Source: Actinomycetospora sp. NBRC 106378 (lineage in GTDB: Bacteria > Actinomycetota > Actinomycetes > Mycobacteriales > Pseudonocardiaceae). From it: 64,000 nt of DNA. Under the pieces are notes generated by a model, which was not told where the DNA came from, made no database searches, and saw only the letters and a program-made list of their open reading frames with translations. This document shows positions 28,135-37,633 of the stretch, in pieces. Where the stretch lies: NCBI RefSeq assembly GCF_030269685.1, contig NZ_BSTT01000001.1, forward strand, positions 434,001 through 498,000, read 5' to 3'. How positions within the stretch are numbered: position 1 is the first letter of the stretch; each line of letters opens with the position of its first letter. The translations under genes were made by a program, and so were the position numbers.

Positions 28135-28970
28135 CCGGCGATCCGGACCGACGTCGTGGTGCCCCAGATGGCGAGGGTGAGCAGGTTGTCCAGGACGGTG
28201 AAGACGACGATCGAGTTCCGCACCGCGTTGCCGACCGCCACGCCGACGCCGGCGGGCCCGCCGCCGGCGTTGTAGCCGTAGTAGCAGTGGATCAGGATGA
28301 TCGCGAAGGCGAAGACCAGGACCTTGGCGAACGAGTAGACGACGTCCTCGGGCGGCAGGAACAGGTTGAAGTAGTGGTCGTAGGTGCCCGAGGACTGCGT
28401 GTAGAAGTTCGTCACCAGCAGCCGGGACGCGAGGTACGAGGCGACCAGGCCGATCACGTAGAGCGGGATGACCGCGATGAAGCCGGCGATGACGCGCGAG
28501 GTCACGAGGAACGGCAGCGACGGCACCGCCATGACCTCCAGCGCGTCGATCTCCTCGGACACCCGCTGCGCGCCGAGCTGGGCCGTGAAGCCGGCGCCGA
28601 CCGTGGCCGACAGCGCCAGCGCCCCGACCAGCGGTGCCACCTCACGGGTGTTGAAGTACGCCGTCACGAAGCCGGAGAAGGCCGAGGTGCCGATCTGGTT
28701 CAGCGCCGAGTAGCTCTGCAGACCGACGACGGACCCGGTGAAGAACGTCAGGGTCGCGACGATGACGACGGTGCCCCCGATGAGGGCGAGCGCGCCGGAG
28801 CCGAAGGCGACCTCGGTGAGCAGGCGCAGCACCTCGCGCTTGTAGCGGCGCAGGGTGCGGGGAATCCAACCGATCGTCTTCGCGAAGAACGCCGCCTGGT
28901 CCCCCATCGTGTCGAGAACGCCCAGGGGGGCGTCCACGAGCGCGCGGGCGCGACGCGTGATCACTGCCAT
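28131..28970 (-). CDS. yrbEB: MlaE/YrbE-type ABC permease, second subunit
   Basis: Integral membrane permease of the Mce importer, 279 residues with about five to six membrane segments. The MlaE signature is clear: FLTGSV-like pore entry, YFNTREVAPLVGALALSATV, then AQLGAQRVSEEIDALEVMAV with the coupling-helix EIDALEVM that contacts the ATPase, and YGYNAGGGPAGVGVAVGNAV. It pairs with the upstream permease, 52 bases away. Confidence 0.93.
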   Translation of the reverse strand: MAVITRRARALVDAPLGVLDTMGDQAAFFAKTIGWIPRTLRRYKREVLRLLTEVAFGSGALALIGGTVVIVATLTFFTGSVVGLQSYSALNQIGTSAFSGFVTAYFNTREVAPLVGALALSATVGAGFTAQLGAQRVSEEIDALEVMAVPSLPFLVTSRVIAGFIAVIPLYVIGLVASYLASRLLVTNFYTQSSGTYDHYFNLFLPPEDVVYSFAKVLVFAFAIILIHCYYGYNAGGGPAGVGVAVGNAVRNSIVVFTVLDNLLTLAIWGTTTSVRIAG

Positions 28971-29022
28971 CGTGATGTGTCTCCGGCTGGGTGGGGAGCG
29001 AGCCGCATGAGGTGGTCCGTGC

Positions 29023-29817
29023 CTAGAACTTGTTCGGTGGGACGAGGTTCAGGTACACGGCCGTCACGATCACGTTGATCGCGAACAGGAGGATGAACGT
29101 GATGACCACGGCCTGGTTGACCGCGTCCCCCACGCCCTTCGGGCCACCGGAGGGGTTCAGCCCCCGGTAGGCCGCGACGATGCCGGCGGCGAGGCCGAAC
29201 AGGGCCGCCTTGATGAAGCCGACCAGCACGTCGCTGGGCTTCGACAGTGCCGAGAAGCCCTGGATGTAGGCGCCCGGGGTGACGCCCTGCAGGACCACGT
29301 TGAAGTAGTAGCCGCCGGCGACGCCGACGATCGAGACGAGACCGAAGAGCAGCGCCGAGACCAGGATCGCGGCGAGGACGCGGGGGACGACGAGGCGCTG
29401 GATGGGGTTGATGCCCAGCACCTCCATCGCGTCGATCTCCTCACGGATGGTGCGGGCGCCGAGGTCCGCGCAGACCGCCGAACCACCGGCGCCCGCCACC
29501 AGCAGGGCGCAGATGACCGGTGCGGCCTGCTGGATCACCGCGAGGGTGCTGGCGGCGCCGGAGAACGACTGGGCGCCGAACTGCCGGATCAGCGATCCCA
29601 GCTGCAGCGAAATGACCGAACCGAACGAGATCGAGACCAGTGCCGCGGGCAGGATGCACACCCGCGAGATGAACCAGCACTGCTCGATGAACTCCTTGGT
29701 CTGGAACGGCCGCTGGAAGATGCCGACCAGGATGTCCAGACCGAGGGCGAACAGCTTGCCGGTGGCCGACAGGGCCCCGGCGCCGGGGAAGCGCCCGGCG
29801 GTGATGCGCGAGGTCAC
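29023..29817 (-). CDS. yrbEA: MlaE/YrbE-type ABC permease, first subunit
   Basis: Permease subunit of 264 residues with the MlaE hallmark motifs VCADLGARTIREEIDAMEVL and YRGLNPSGGPKGVGDAVNQA and about six membrane segments. The GTG at 29817 overlaps the stop of the upstream ATPase gene as GTGA, so ATPase and permease are probably made in fixed ratio. This direct coupling differs from M. tuberculosis, where the ATPase is encoded away from the mce operons. Confidence 0.93.
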   Translation of the reverse strand: MTSRITAGRFPGAGALSATGKLFALGLDILVGIFQRPFQTKEFIEQCWFISRVCILPAALVSISFGSVISLQLGSLIRQFGAQSFSGAASTLAVIQQAAPVICALLVAGAGGSAVCADLGARTIREEIDAMEVLGINPIQRLVVPRVLAAILVSALLFGLVSIVGVAGGYYFNVVLQGVTPGAYIQGFSALSKPSDVLVGFIKAALFGLAAGIVAAYRGLNPSGGPKGVGDAVNQAVVITFILLFAINVIVTAVYLNLVPPNKF

Positions 29818-31493
29818 GAGTCGCTCCGGCGGAAGAGTCGGCGCAGGCCGCCCTCGGAGCGCTGGCCCGACCGTCCCGACGACGCCTGCCCCGTGCCGCC
29901 GGCCGCCTGGCCGCCGTCACCCTGTCCGGAGCCGTCCCCGGTCGATGCCGCCCAGCCGCCGCGCTCGTCCCCGCGCGACGACTGCTCCTGCTGCTGGTCC
30001 TGCTGCTGGTCCTGCTGCTGGTCCTGCTGCCGGGCGACCGGAATCTGCTCGGTGCGCTGCTCGTCGTCGGCGTCGGAGGCGTCGGAGGCGTCCTTGTCCG
30101 GGTCGGTCCCGGTCTCGTCCTCGGCCGTCTCGGTCATCTCCGAGCTCGAGCCGGACGCGTCCTCGGGGGCGTTGCCGCTCTCGTCGGCCTTCTCCTCCTC
30201 GGACTTGGTGTGCTCACCGGCCTGCGGGAGCACGACCGTGCCGCCGGCGTAGTCGTCGACCGGGACGCCGACCAGGGGCTCGTCGGACTCCGGGGGCTCC
30301 GGCGGGGCCTTGCGGGCCTCCGCGTCGCCGTCGGGGTCACCCGAGCCGGGCTCGCCGCTCTTGCCCTCGGGGGAGCCCTCGACCATCGACTCGGTCTCGT
30401 TCTCCTCCATCGCCTGGTAGCCGAACGGGTCGGCGTCCTCCGGCGGGTTGTCGCGCGTGAGCTCGATCAGTTCCGTGCGGTCCTGGTCGCGCGAGATCCC
30501 GTAGCGCTCCATGTCCTCCTCGGTCAGCGACTCGAGGATCGCCGTCTGCGCCTTCTCCGGGAGGGTGTGGAGGATCTGCATGACCCGGTCCTTGCGGCGC
30601 TGCACCGCCTTGCGCTCACCGAGGCCCTCGGTCGGCAGCAGCTGCGGGTCGATGAACGACTCCTCGGACTCCGCGGAGCCGCCCTGCTTCTTCAGCTCGG
30701 CCATCTCCGCCTCCATCTGGGCGGAGTCCTTCTCCTCGGACATGCCGATGGGGCCGATCCGGCGACCCTGCAGGAACTGCTGGACCACGGGCTCCTCGGA
30801 GGTCAGCAGCACCTCGCGCGGGCCGAACATCACCAGGTTCTTCCGGAACAGCATGCCGATGTTGTCGGGCAGCGACCGGGCGGTGCCCAGGTGGTGGGTG
30901 ACGATCAGGATCGTCGCGTCGAGCTGGGTGTTCAGGTCGACGATGAGCTGGTTGAGGTAGGCCGTGCGCACCGGGTCCAGACCGGAGTCCGGCTCGTCGA
31001 CCAGGATGATCTCGGGGTCGAGCACCAGCGCACGGGCCAGGCCGGCGCGCTTCTTCATCCCGCCGGAGATCTCGCCGGGGAGCTTGTCCTCGGCGCCGCT
31101 CAGACCCACCAGGTCGAGCTTCTCCATGACGATGTCCTTGATCTCGGACTCGCCCTTGCGGGTGTGCTCACGCAACGGGAACGCGATGTTGTCGTAGAGG
31201 TTCATCGACCCGAACAGCGCGCCGTCCTGGAACAGCACCCCGAACAGCTTGCGAATCTCGTAGAGCCGCGACTCCGAGCACCGCACGAGGTCGGTGTCGT
31301 GAATGAAGATCGAGCCCTTCTCGGGCTTCAGGAGACCGATGATCGACTTCAGCAGGACCGACTTACCGGTACCCGACGGTCCCAGCAGGACACTGACCTC
31401 GCCCGCCGGCAGCGTCAGCGTCACGTCGGACCAGATGTTCGAGCTCCCGAAGGACTTCGAGAGGTTCTTGATCCCGACCTCGACGCCACCCAT
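29814..31493 (-). CDS. mceG: Mce transporter ATPase (Mkl/MceG-type) with long acidic tail
   Basis: ABC ATPase powering the Mce importer. From the ATG at 31493 (GGGAGGAACG upstream) it has 559 residues. Walker A GPSGTGKS, Q-loop GVLFQDGALF, signature PGEISGGMKKRAGLARAL, Walker B IILVDEPDSGLDP and the His switch VTHHLG fall in residues 1-250. Residues 250 to about 370 hold the MceG-type C-terminal region (IDPQLLPTEGLGERKAVQRR, ILHTLPEKAQTAILESL). The last 190 or so residues are extra: acidic, disordered, with a DQQQ repeat and a basic end (LRRLFRRSDS). MceG is usually near 350 residues. It heads the operon. Confidence 0.93.
   Translation of the reverse strand: MGGVEVGIKNLSKSFGSSNIWSDVTLTLPAGEVSVLLGPSGTGKSVLLKSIIGLLKPEKGSIFIHDTDLVRCSESRLYEIRKLFGVLFQDGALFGSMNLYDNIAFPLREHTRKGESEIKDIVMEKLDLVGLSGAEDKLPGEISGGMKKRAGLARALVLDPEIILVDEPDSGLDPVRTAYLNQLIVDLNTQLDATILIVTHHLGTARSLPDNIGMLFRKNLVMFGPREVLLTSEEPVVQQFLQGRRIGPIGMSEEKDSAQMEAEMAELKKQGGSAESEESFIDPQLLPTEGLGERKAVQRRKDRVMQILHTLPEKAQTAILESLTEEDMERYGISRDQDRTELIELTRDNPPEDADPFGYQAMEENETESMVEGSPEGKSGEPGSGDPDGDAEARKAPPEPPESDEPLVGVPVDDYAGGTVVLPQAGEHTKSEEEKADESGNAPEDASGSSSEMTETAEDETGTDPDKDASDASDADDEQRTEQIPVARQQDQQQDQQQDQQQEQSSRGDERGGWAASTGDGSGQGDGGQAAGGTGQASSGRSGQRSEGGLRRLFRRSDS
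29982..30030. repeat. 12-bp tandem repeat inside the ATPase tail
   Basis: The unit CTGCTGGTCCTG (plus strand) repeats about three and a half times and encodes QQDQ steps on the minus strand. Such an in-frame 12-base repeat can change in number without a frameshift, so tail length may vary between strains. Confidence 0.8.
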
Positions 31494-31758
31494 TGCGTTC
31501 CTCCCGGCCCTGGTGTCCGAACCTCGCCGTGTCACGGACCGACCGTGGTTCCCACGGCCCATCCGAGGTGTGCGCCCGATTACGGCGCGACGGCCCGAGG
31601 AGTCGGGCATCACAGCGACAACGACCTGCGCGACGGGAGGTTACTGGACGGGTAACCCCGGTCACCCGTCAGGGATACCTCTCCGTACGGCCGTGCCGGG
31701 TTCGGGGCATCCGGGCGAACGCACCCCGGAATGCTCTGGTCCGAATGGTCCAGGAACG
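31494..31758 (-). promoter_or_regulatory. Mce operon upstream region with a GGTTAC-N7-GTAACC dyad
   Basis: No gene is supported between the rplL terminator and the ATPase gene. A 19-base inverted repeat, GGTTAC-N7-GTAACC at 31639-31657, lies about 145 bases upstream of the ATPase start and stands out in GC-rich surroundings. It is a candidate operator for a dimeric regulator of the Mce operon. I did not find a secure -10/-35 pair. Confidence 0.45.
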
Positions 31759-31796
31759 ACGACGGGGCGGGGTCCGTGTGGACCCCGCCCCGTCGT
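31759..31796 (-). terminator. rplL terminator hairpin
   Basis: A 17-bp perfect stem (starting ACGACGGGGCGGGGTCC) closed by a GTGT loop lies 57 bases after the rplL stop. It is one of the most stable hairpins in the window and separates the rplJL unit from the Mce operon. Confidence 0.85.
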
Positions 31797-31852
31797 GGCG
31801 GTGACGGCGCGACCACCCCCGACGGGGACGGGCGCCGTACCGAGCGCTCGGA

Positions 31853-32239
31853 TCAGCTGAGGCTGACCTTGGCGCCGGCCTCCTCGAGCTTCGCCTTGGC
31901 GGCCTCGGCGGCCTCCTTGGCGACACCCTCGATGATGGGCTTCGGCGCGCTCTCGACGAGCTCCTTGGCCTCCTTGAGGCCCAGGCCCGAGACGACCTCG
32001 CGGACGACCTTGATGACCTGGATCTTCTTGTCGCCGGCGGCCTCGAGGACGACGTTGAACTCGTCCTTCTCCTCCTCGACCGGGGCGGCGGCACCACCGG
32101 CGGCGGGCGCGGCGGCGGCGACCGGCGCGGCGGCGGTGACCTCGAAGGTGTCCTCGAACTTCTTCACGAACTCCGAGAGCTCGAGCAGCGTCATGTCCTT
32201 GAAGGCGTCGAGCAGCTCGTCGGTGGAAAGCTTCGCCAT
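31853..32239 (-). CDS. rplL: 50S ribosomal protein L7/L12
   Basis: Stalk protein that recruits translation factors. The 128-residue protein has the N-terminal dimerisation helix ([20 protein letters not shown]), an Ala/Pro hinge (about residues 40-55) and the factor-binding C-terminal domain ([36 protein letters not shown]). It lies 42 bases after rplJ and ends at a strong terminator. Confidence 0.98.
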   Translation of the reverse strand: MAKLSTDELLDAFKDMTLLELSEFVKKFEDTFEVTAAAPVAAAAPAAGGAAAPVEEEKDEFNVVLEAAGDKKIQVIKVVREVVSGLGLKEAKELVESAPKPIIEGVAKEAAEAAKAKLEEAGAKVSLS

Positions 32240-32281
32240 GGTGGCGTCCCTCTTTCTTCGTTCAGGGGGTGGTGTCGGGGA

Positions 32282-32878
32282 TCAGGACTCGGCAGCGGCG
32301 GCGTCGGCCGACTCGACCGCGGCGACGGCCTCCTCGGTGCTCCCGCTGCCTTCGGCCGCGCGCTTGTCCTGCAGGGCCTGGGCCAGGCGGGCGATCTGCG
32401 AGGCCGGGGCGTTGAACAGGCCGGCGGCCTTGGCGAGGTTGCCCTTCATGGCGCCGGCGAGCTTCGCCAGCAGGACCTCGCGGGACTCCAGGTCGGCCAG
32501 CTTGTCGATCTCGGCGGCGGAGAGGGGGCGCCCCTCCATGTAGCCGCCCTTGACGACGAGGGCCTTGTTGTCCTTCTGGAACTCGCGCAGCGCCTTGGCG
32601 GCGTCGACGGGCTCCCCGGACACGAAGGCGATCGCCGTCGGACCGACGAGCAGGTCGTCCAGTCCCTCGACCCCGGCGTCGGCGGCAGCCCGCTTGACCA
32701 GGGTGTTCTTCGCGACGGCGTAGTTGACGTCGGAACCCAGCGAACGACGCAGCTGCGTGATCTGCTTCATCGACAGGCCCCGGTACTCGGTGACGACCAT
32801 GGCCGAGGCGTCGCGGAACTCCGCGGCGATCTCGGCGACGGCGGCCACCTTTTCGGCGGCCGGTGCACGTTCAGCCAT
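32282..32878 (-). CDS. rplJ: 50S ribosomal protein L10
   Basis: Stalk base protein binding L12 dimers; it also represses its own mRNA in many bacteria. The 198-residue protein has [20 protein letters not shown] and [13 protein letters not shown] in the rRNA-binding domain and the L12-binding C-terminal helix (about 150-172). An extra Ala/Glu-rich tail of about 20 residues follows. The structured leader upstream fits autogenous control. Confidence 0.96.
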   Translation of the reverse strand: MAERAPAAEKVAAVAEIAAEFRDASAMVVTEYRGLSMKQITQLRRSLGSDVNYAVAKNTLVKRAAADAGVEGLDDLLVGPTAIAFVSGEPVDAAKALREFQKDNKALVVKGGYMEGRPLSAAEIDKLADLESREVLLAKLAGAMKGNLAKAAGLFNAPASQIARLAQALQDKRAAEGSGSTEEAVAAVESADAAAAES

Positions 32879-32936
32879 CCGCGCCTCCTCTCCTCACTCG
32901 GGCGTTCGGACGGGTGGCTCCCCCGAGAACGAAGAA

Positions 32937-32962
32937 AGCCCCGTGCGCAGGCGCACGGGGCT
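32937..32962 (-). promoter_or_regulatory. rplJ leader: rplJ leader hairpin (L10 leader / attenuator candidate)
   Basis: In the 325-base gap between rplA and rplJ an 11-bp perfect stem (AGCCCCGTGCG / CGCACGGGGCT, 4-base loop) ends about 58 bases before the rplJ ATG. On the transcript it is followed by UUCUUCGUUCU, which looks like an intrinsic terminator. Its position matches L10 leaders that control rplJL. The remaining leader is not resolved in structure. Confidence 0.6.
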
Positions 32963-33134
32963 CGATGTCGAGGCGGGCCGGGGCCCGCAGCTCATCGCTG
33001 CCTCGTCCTCCTGCGTGGGCCGTCCGCCGGAGCGGACCTTCGCCCTCCTCGGTCGGAGCCGGGGAGGAGACCGACGGTCTCGGGTGGAACTCGGTGACGA
33101 TGCCGGCGGGCGTACCCGCCGGGGTGTCTTGTCC

Positions 33135-33140
33135 AGGATA
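33135..33140 (-). promoter_or_regulatory. Possible -10 of the rplJ-rplL promoter
   Basis: TATCCT on the minus strand lies 15 bases after the rplA-side hairpin and would start a leader of about 250 bases. The hexamer 17 bases upstream (TCGGGG) is a poor -35, so this is tentative. Confidence 0.3.
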
Positions 33141-33148
33141 CGCGACGG

Positions 33149-33181
33149 CCCGGGGCACCCCGACGAGCGGGGTGACCCGGG
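33149..33181 (-). terminator. rplK-rplA terminator hairpin
   Basis: A 14-position stem with one mismatch (CCCGGGGCACCCCG / CGGGGTGACCCGGG) and a 5-base loop begins 23 bases after the rplA stop. It separates the L11/L1 operon from the L10/L12 operon. Confidence 0.7.
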
Positions 33182-33203
33182 CCGACGACGGGTGCGGAGG
33201 GAC

Positions 33204-33914
33204 TCAGGCCTCGGTGGAGGTGAGGTTCCGCGTGCGGTTCGGGTCGACCGGGATGCCGGGGCCCATCGTCGTCGTCACGGTGATCTTCTTGACGTAGCGC
33301 CCCTTCGCGGCGGACGGCTTCGCCCGGAGGATCTCGTCGAGAGCAGCCCCGTAGTTCTCGACGAGCTTCTCGGCGTCGAAGCTGGCCTTCCCGATCACCA
33401 GGTGCAGGTTGGCCTGCTTGTCCACGCGGAAGTTGACCTTGCCGCCCTTGATGTCGGACACGGCACGGGTCACGTCCGGGGTGACCGTGCCGGTCTTCGG
33501 GTTCGGCATCAGGCCGCGCGGGCCCAGGATGCGGGCGACGCGACCGACCTTGGCCATCTGGTCCGGCGCGGCCACGGCGGCGTCGAACTCGAGCCAGCCG
33601 CCCTGGATGCGCTCGATGAGGTCGTCCGACCCCACCACGTCGGCACCGGCGGCCTCGGCCTCGGCGGCCTTGTCACCGGTGGCGAACACGATCACCCGGG
33701 CGGTCTTGCCGGTGCCGTGCGGGAGGTTGATCGTCCCGCGGACCATCTGGTCGGCCTTGCGGGGGTCGACCCCGAGCCGCATGGCGACCTCGACGGTGGC
33801 GTCCATCTTCGTGGAGGAGGTCTTCTTCGCGAGCTCGACCGCCTCGAGGGGCGCGTAGAGGTGCTCCTCGTCGATCAGCTCGGCGGCCTGACGGTAGGCC
33901 TTGCTGCGCTTCAT
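33204..33914 (-). CDS. rplA: 50S ribosomal protein L1
   Basis: L1 forms the mobile stalk at the E site and can repress its own mRNA. From the ATG at 33914 (AAGGACAGAGC upstream) it has 236 residues, starting [20 protein letters not shown] and containing [34 protein letters not shown] and [17 protein letters not shown] longer frame upstream is not L1. Confidence 0.97.
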   Translation of the reverse strand: MKRSKAYRQAAELIDEEHLYAPLEAVELAKKTSSTKMDATVEVAMRLGVDPRKADQMVRGTINLPHGTGKTARVIVFATGDKAAEAEAAGADVVGSDDLIERIQGGWLEFDAAVAAPDQMAKVGRVARILGPRGLMPNPKTGTVTPDVTRAVSDIKGGKVNFRVDKQANLHLVIGKASFDAEKLVENYGAALDEILRAKPSAAKGRYVKKITVTTTMGPGIPVDPNRTRNLTSTEA

Positions 33915-33993
33915 GCTCTGTCCTTCGTACGGAAGTGGATCAGGTGTGGTGACGGGCGGCGCACGCCCTCCCACGGGATTCCGGCGGGTGGTC

Positions 33994-34428
33994 TCAGCCG
34001 GAGACGGTCAGGCCCATCGACCGGGCGGTCCCGGCGATGATCTTCGCGGCCTGGTCGAGGTCGTTCGCGTTGAGGTCGGCCATCTTGGTCTGCGCGATCT
34101 CGCGGACCTGGGCGTCGGTGACCGAGCCGACCTTCTTGGTGTGCGGCGTCGGGCTGCCGGACTGGATCCCCGCAGCGGCGAGGAGCAGCTTCGCGGCCGG
34201 CGGCGTCTTCAGCGCGAAGGTGAAGGAGCGGTCCTCGTAGATCGAGATCTCGACCGGCACGACCTGACCGCGCTGCGCCTCGGTGGCGGCGTTGTAGGCC
34301 TTGCAGAACTCCATGATGTTGACGCCGTGCTGACCCAGCGCGGGGCCGACCGGCGGGGCCGGCGTGGCCGCGCCCGCCTTGATCTGCAGCTTGACGACCG
34401 CGGACAGTCGCCTCTTCTTCGGGGGCAT
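33994..34428 (-). CDS. rplK: 50S ribosomal protein L11
   Basis: GTPase-centre protein that binds 23S rRNA near the thiostrepton site. The 144-residue product has [39 protein letters not shown] and the C-terminal rRNA-binding part ([20 protein letters not shown]). It is 79 bases upstream of rplA and 64 bases after nusG. Confidence 0.98.
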   Translation of the reverse strand: MPPKKRRLSAVVKLQIKAGAATPAPPVGPALGQHGVNIMEFCKAYNAATEAQRGQVVPVEISIYEDRSFTFALKTPPAAKLLLAAAGIQSGSPTPHTKKVGSVTDAQVREIAQTKMADLNANDLDQAAKIIAGTARSMGLTVSG

Positions 34429-34492
34429 TCCTGGGACTTCCTCACATATCCATCGGGACTCGCCGCACGGGACCGGACTCCCGCGCGGACGA

Positions 34493-35491
34493 CTAAATCT
34501 TCGACACCTGGTTGAAGCCGAGCTCCACCGGGGTCTCGCGGCCGAAGATCGACACCAGGACCTTGACCTTCTGGGCGTCGACGTTGACCTCGGAGATGCT
34601 CGCCGGCAGCGTCGCGAACGGCCCGTCCATGACGGTCACCGACTCGCCCACCTCGAAGTCGACCTCCACCGGCGCCGGGCCGCGGGTCGAGCCGTCCGCG
34701 GCGGCGGCGCTCTCGGTGCCCTTGGCCTTCTTGGCCGGGGCCTCCTGGCGCGGGAGCAGGAACTTGACGACCTCGTCGAGGGTCAGCGGCGAGGGCCGCG
34801 ACGTCGCCCCGACGAACCCGGTGACGCCGGGCGTGTTGCGCACGGCGCTCCACGAGGCGTCGTTGAGGTCCATCCGCACCAGGATGTAGCCGGGCAGCAC
34901 CTTGCGCTGGACCTGCTTGCGCTGCCCGTTCTTGATCTCGGTGACCTCCTCGGTGGGCACCTCGACCTGGAAGATGAAGTCCTCGACGTCGAGCGTCTGC
35001 ACGCGCGTCTCGAGGTTCGTCTTCACCTTGTTCTCGTAGCCGGCGTAGGAGTGCACGACGTACCAGTCGCCGGGGGCGAGGCGCAGCGACTCCTTGAGGG
35101 CCGCGACCGGGTCCTCGGGCTCCTCCGGCTCGGCGGGCTCGGTCGGCACCACGACGGGGGCGCCCTCGGCCTCGACGACGGCCTGGTCACCGGTGCCTGC
35201 AGCCTGCGACGGCAGGTCCTCGGGCTCCTCCTCGGGGGTCCCCCCGAGGGCCTCGCGAGCCGCGGCGAGGTCGGCCTCCGGGTCGACCTCGTCGTCGCCC
35301 TCGGGGACGTCGCCCTCCTCGCGGGCCTGCCTGGCGGCCCGGGCGACCTCGGCGTCGTCGAGGGTGGCCGGGGCCTCCTCGGTGCTGAGGTCGGAGCCCT
35401 CGCGCACGATCACGCCGCGCGTGCGGGCCTCGCCCACGAGCTCGGGCTCGCCGCCCTCGGGCCCGGTGGCGGGAACGTCTGCGGAGGTCAC
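34493..35491 (-). CDS. nusG: Transcription termination/antitermination factor NusG
   Basis: NusG links RNA polymerase to Rho or to S10 and the ribosome. The first 130 or so residues are an acidic, Ala/Glu/Pro-rich extension, usual in actinobacteria. The NGN domain follows ([48 protein letters not shown]), then a linker insert ([14 protein letters not shown]) and the KOW domain ([34 protein letters not shown]). I use the GTG at 35491 (332 residues); GTGs at 35503 and 35518 are in frame and only change the first few residues. Confidence 0.93.
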   Translation of the reverse strand: MTSADVPATGPEGGEPELVGEARTRGVIVREGSDLSTEEAPATLDDAEVARAARQAREEGDVPEGDDEVDPEADLAAAREALGGTPEEEPEDLPSQAAGTGDQAVVEAEGAPVVVPTEPAEPEEPEDPVAALKESLRLAPGDWYVVHSYAGYENKVKTNLETRVQTLDVEDFIFQVEVPTEEVTEIKNGQRKQVQRKVLPGYILVRMDLNDASWSAVRNTPGVTGFVGATSRPSPLTLDEVVKFLLPRQEAPAKKAKGTESAAAADGSTRGPAPVEVDFEVGESVTVMDGPFATLPASISEVNVDAQKVKVLVSIFGRETPVELGFNQVSKI

Positions 35492-35564
35492 TTCTACTCT
35501 CACTTCCTTCGGGTGCACGGCAGGTCGCCGCGCTCGGTACCGGCCGCGGCCGGTGGGCGGGCGG

Positions 35565-35945
35565 TCAGCCGAACAGCGTGAAGGTCAGCTTCTGGAACCC
35601 GACGTCGAGCAACCCGACCAGCGTGACCATGAAGGCCACGAAGACCAGGACGACCGCCGTGTACACGACGATCTGCCGGCGGGTGGGCCAGTGGACCTTG
35701 CGGAGCTCGGCGACGACCTCCCGCAGGAAGCGGCGCAGCCGTGCGACGACCGATCCCTCGGAGCCCGAGGGACGTCCGTCCCGCGACGGGGTCGCGCCGC
35801 CCTTCGTGGCGACCGATCCGGTCCCGCCGTCCGCGTCCGCGGCGCCCCGTCGGCGCCGGCCGGCGGCCGTGGTGGGACGGGCGTCGGCACGCGCGTCGTC
35901 GCCGTCGGGCCGATTGGCCCCCCGGCCGCTGCGCTCCTCGCTCAC
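35565..35945 (-). CDS. secE: Protein translocase subunit SecE
   Basis: Essential Sec translocon subunit. From the GTG at 35945 ([14 protein letters not shown]) the product has 126 residues: a hydrophilic, basic N-terminal part, the SecE amphipathic segment with [20 protein letters not shown] and one membrane helix ([20 protein letters not shown]). The open frame extends upstream through tRNA-Trp but that cannot be coding. It lies 73 bases ahead of nusG. Confidence 0.94.
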   Translation of the reverse strand: MSEERSGRGANRPDGDDARADARPTTAAGRRRRGAADADGGTGSVATKGGATPSRDGRPSGSEGSVVARLRRFLREVVAELRKVHWPTRRQIVVYTAVVLVFVAFMVTLVGLLDVGFQKLTFTLFG

Positions 35946-36030
35946 TGTTCCGTCCTCACCCGACCACCCGTCCGCGGAACGCTCGGCGGCCGGCACCGGG
36001 CGCCGTCTGCATTCCTGCACCGTCGCACTG

Positions 36031-36103
<73 letters not shown>

Positions 36104-36319
36104 GTGGCGGCCCGTCGGGGGCCGCCGGGCGAGGAGGACCCGGACCGGACGTACACACGCCGAACCGAGGACTGAACGCCCTTCGACGTCCATGCTACGG
36201 CACCCCGTCACCCCGGTTCCGACGGCCCCGGGCGCAGCCGGACGCGCCCGTGCGCACCCACCGGGCCGCGCGACCTCCCGCGGGAAACGGCGTGCGCCCG
36301 CGTGGGAGAATCCCATGAC

Positions 36320-37582
36320 ATGACCGCAGTCACGTCCTCGTCCAGCTCGACGCCACCGGGAGGCCTCTCTCCCGCCGCCACCGACCGGCGCATCTCCGAG
36401 CGCATCGGGGGGATCGCGGAGTCGGCGACGCTGGCCGTGGATGCGAAGGCGAAGGCGCTCAAGGCCGCCGGACGTCCGGTGATCGGCTTCGGCGCGGGCG
36501 AGCCCGACTTCCCGACCCCGCAGCCCGTGGTCGACGCCGCGATCGCGGCCTGCAGCGACCCGAAGAACCACCGCTACACCCCCGCCGGCGGCCTGCCTGA
36601 GCTCCGCGAGGCCGTCGCCGCCAAGACGCTGCGCGACTCCGGCTGGGAGGTCGCCGCCTCGCAGGTGCTCATCACCAACGGCGGCAAGCAGGCCGTGTTC
36701 GAGGCATTCGCGACGATCGTGGACCCGGGCGACGAGATCCTGCTCCCGGCGCCGTTCTGGACCACCTACCCCGAGGCGGCCCGCATGGCCGGCGGGAACC
36801 CGGTCCAGGTCGACACCGACGCCTCCACCGGCTTCCTCCCGACCGTCGAGTCCCTCGAGGCCGCCCGCACCGCGCGCACGAAGGTGCTGCTGTGGTGCTC
36901 GCCGTCCAACCCGACCGGTGCCGTCGCCCCCCGCGAGCTCGTCGAGGCGGTCGGGCGCTGGGCCGCGGAGCACGGGATCTGGGTGATCGCCGACGAGATC
37001 TACGAGCACCTGGTCTACGACGGCGCCGAGCACGTGTCGATGCCGGTGGCCGTCCCCGAGATCGCCGACCGCTGCATCGTGGTCAACGGCGTGGCGAAGA
37101 CCTACGCGATGACCGGCTGGCGGGTGGGCTGGCTGATCGGGCCGACCGACGTCATCAAGGCCGCCGCGAACATGCAGTCCCACATCACCTCGAACGTCTG
37201 CAACGTGGCGCAGCGCGCCGCCCTGGCCGCCGTCACCGGGTCCCTCGACGCGGTCGCGGAGATGCGGGCCGCGTTCGACCGGCGCCGCCGCACGATCGTC
37301 GAGATGCTCTCGGCCATCGACGGCGTCGACTGCCCGACGCCGCGGGGCGCCTTCTACGTGTACGCGGACGTCCAGGGGCTCCTGGGCCGGGAGCTGCGCG
37401 GGGAGCGCCCGAAGACCTCGGTCGACCTGGCGGCGGCGATCCTCGAGCACGCCGAGGTCGCGGTGGTCCCGGGCGAGGCCTTCGGCACGCCGGGCTACTT
37501 CCGGCTCTCCTACGCGCTCGGCGACGACGACCTGCGCGCCGGGGTCAGCCGGATGGCCGATCTGCTGGCCGAGATGTCCTGA
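36320..37582 (+). CDS. Class I/II aminotransferase, AspC-like
   Basis: PLP-dependent aminotransferase of the fold-type I aspartate family, 420 residues from the ATG at 36320 (GGGAGA upstream; a GTG at 36302 is possible). Motifs include [63 protein letters not shown] and the PLP lysine in [14 protein letters not shown], with the carboxylate-binding Arg in YFRLSYALG. It most resembles aspartate/2-oxoglutarate or prephenate-type aminotransferases; exact substrate is not decided. It is divergent from tRNA-Trp and followed by the SGNH hydrolase. Confidence 0.88.
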   Translation: MTAVTSSSSSTPPGGLSPAATDRRISERIGGIAESATLAVDAKAKALKAAGRPVIGFGAGEPDFPTPQPVVDAAIAACSDPKNHRYTPAGGLPELREAVAAKTLRDSGWEVAASQVLITNGGKQAVFEAFATIVDPGDEILLPAPFWTTYPEAARMAGGNPVQVDTDASTGFLPTVESLEAARTARTKVLLWCSPSNPTGAVAPRELVEAVGRWAAEHGIWVIADEIYEHLVYDGAEHVSMPVAVPEIADRCIVVNGVAKTYAMTGWRVGWLIGPTDVIKAAANMQSHITSNVCNVAQRAALAAVTGSLDAVAEMRAAFDRRRRTIVEMLSAIDGVDCPTPRGAFYVYADVQGLLGRELRGERPKTSVDLAAAILEHAEVAVVPGEAFGTPGYFRLSYALGDDDLRAGVSRMADLLAEMS

Positions 37583-37633
37583 GATCCTCGTTCCCGGACG
37601 ACGGGTCGGGGCAGGTCGGCGGGCGGAGCGCGG

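Noticed and set aside
29982-30030. CRISPR-like repeat
   Set aside because: It is a 12-bp in-frame tandem repeat with no spacers, inside the ATPase gene.
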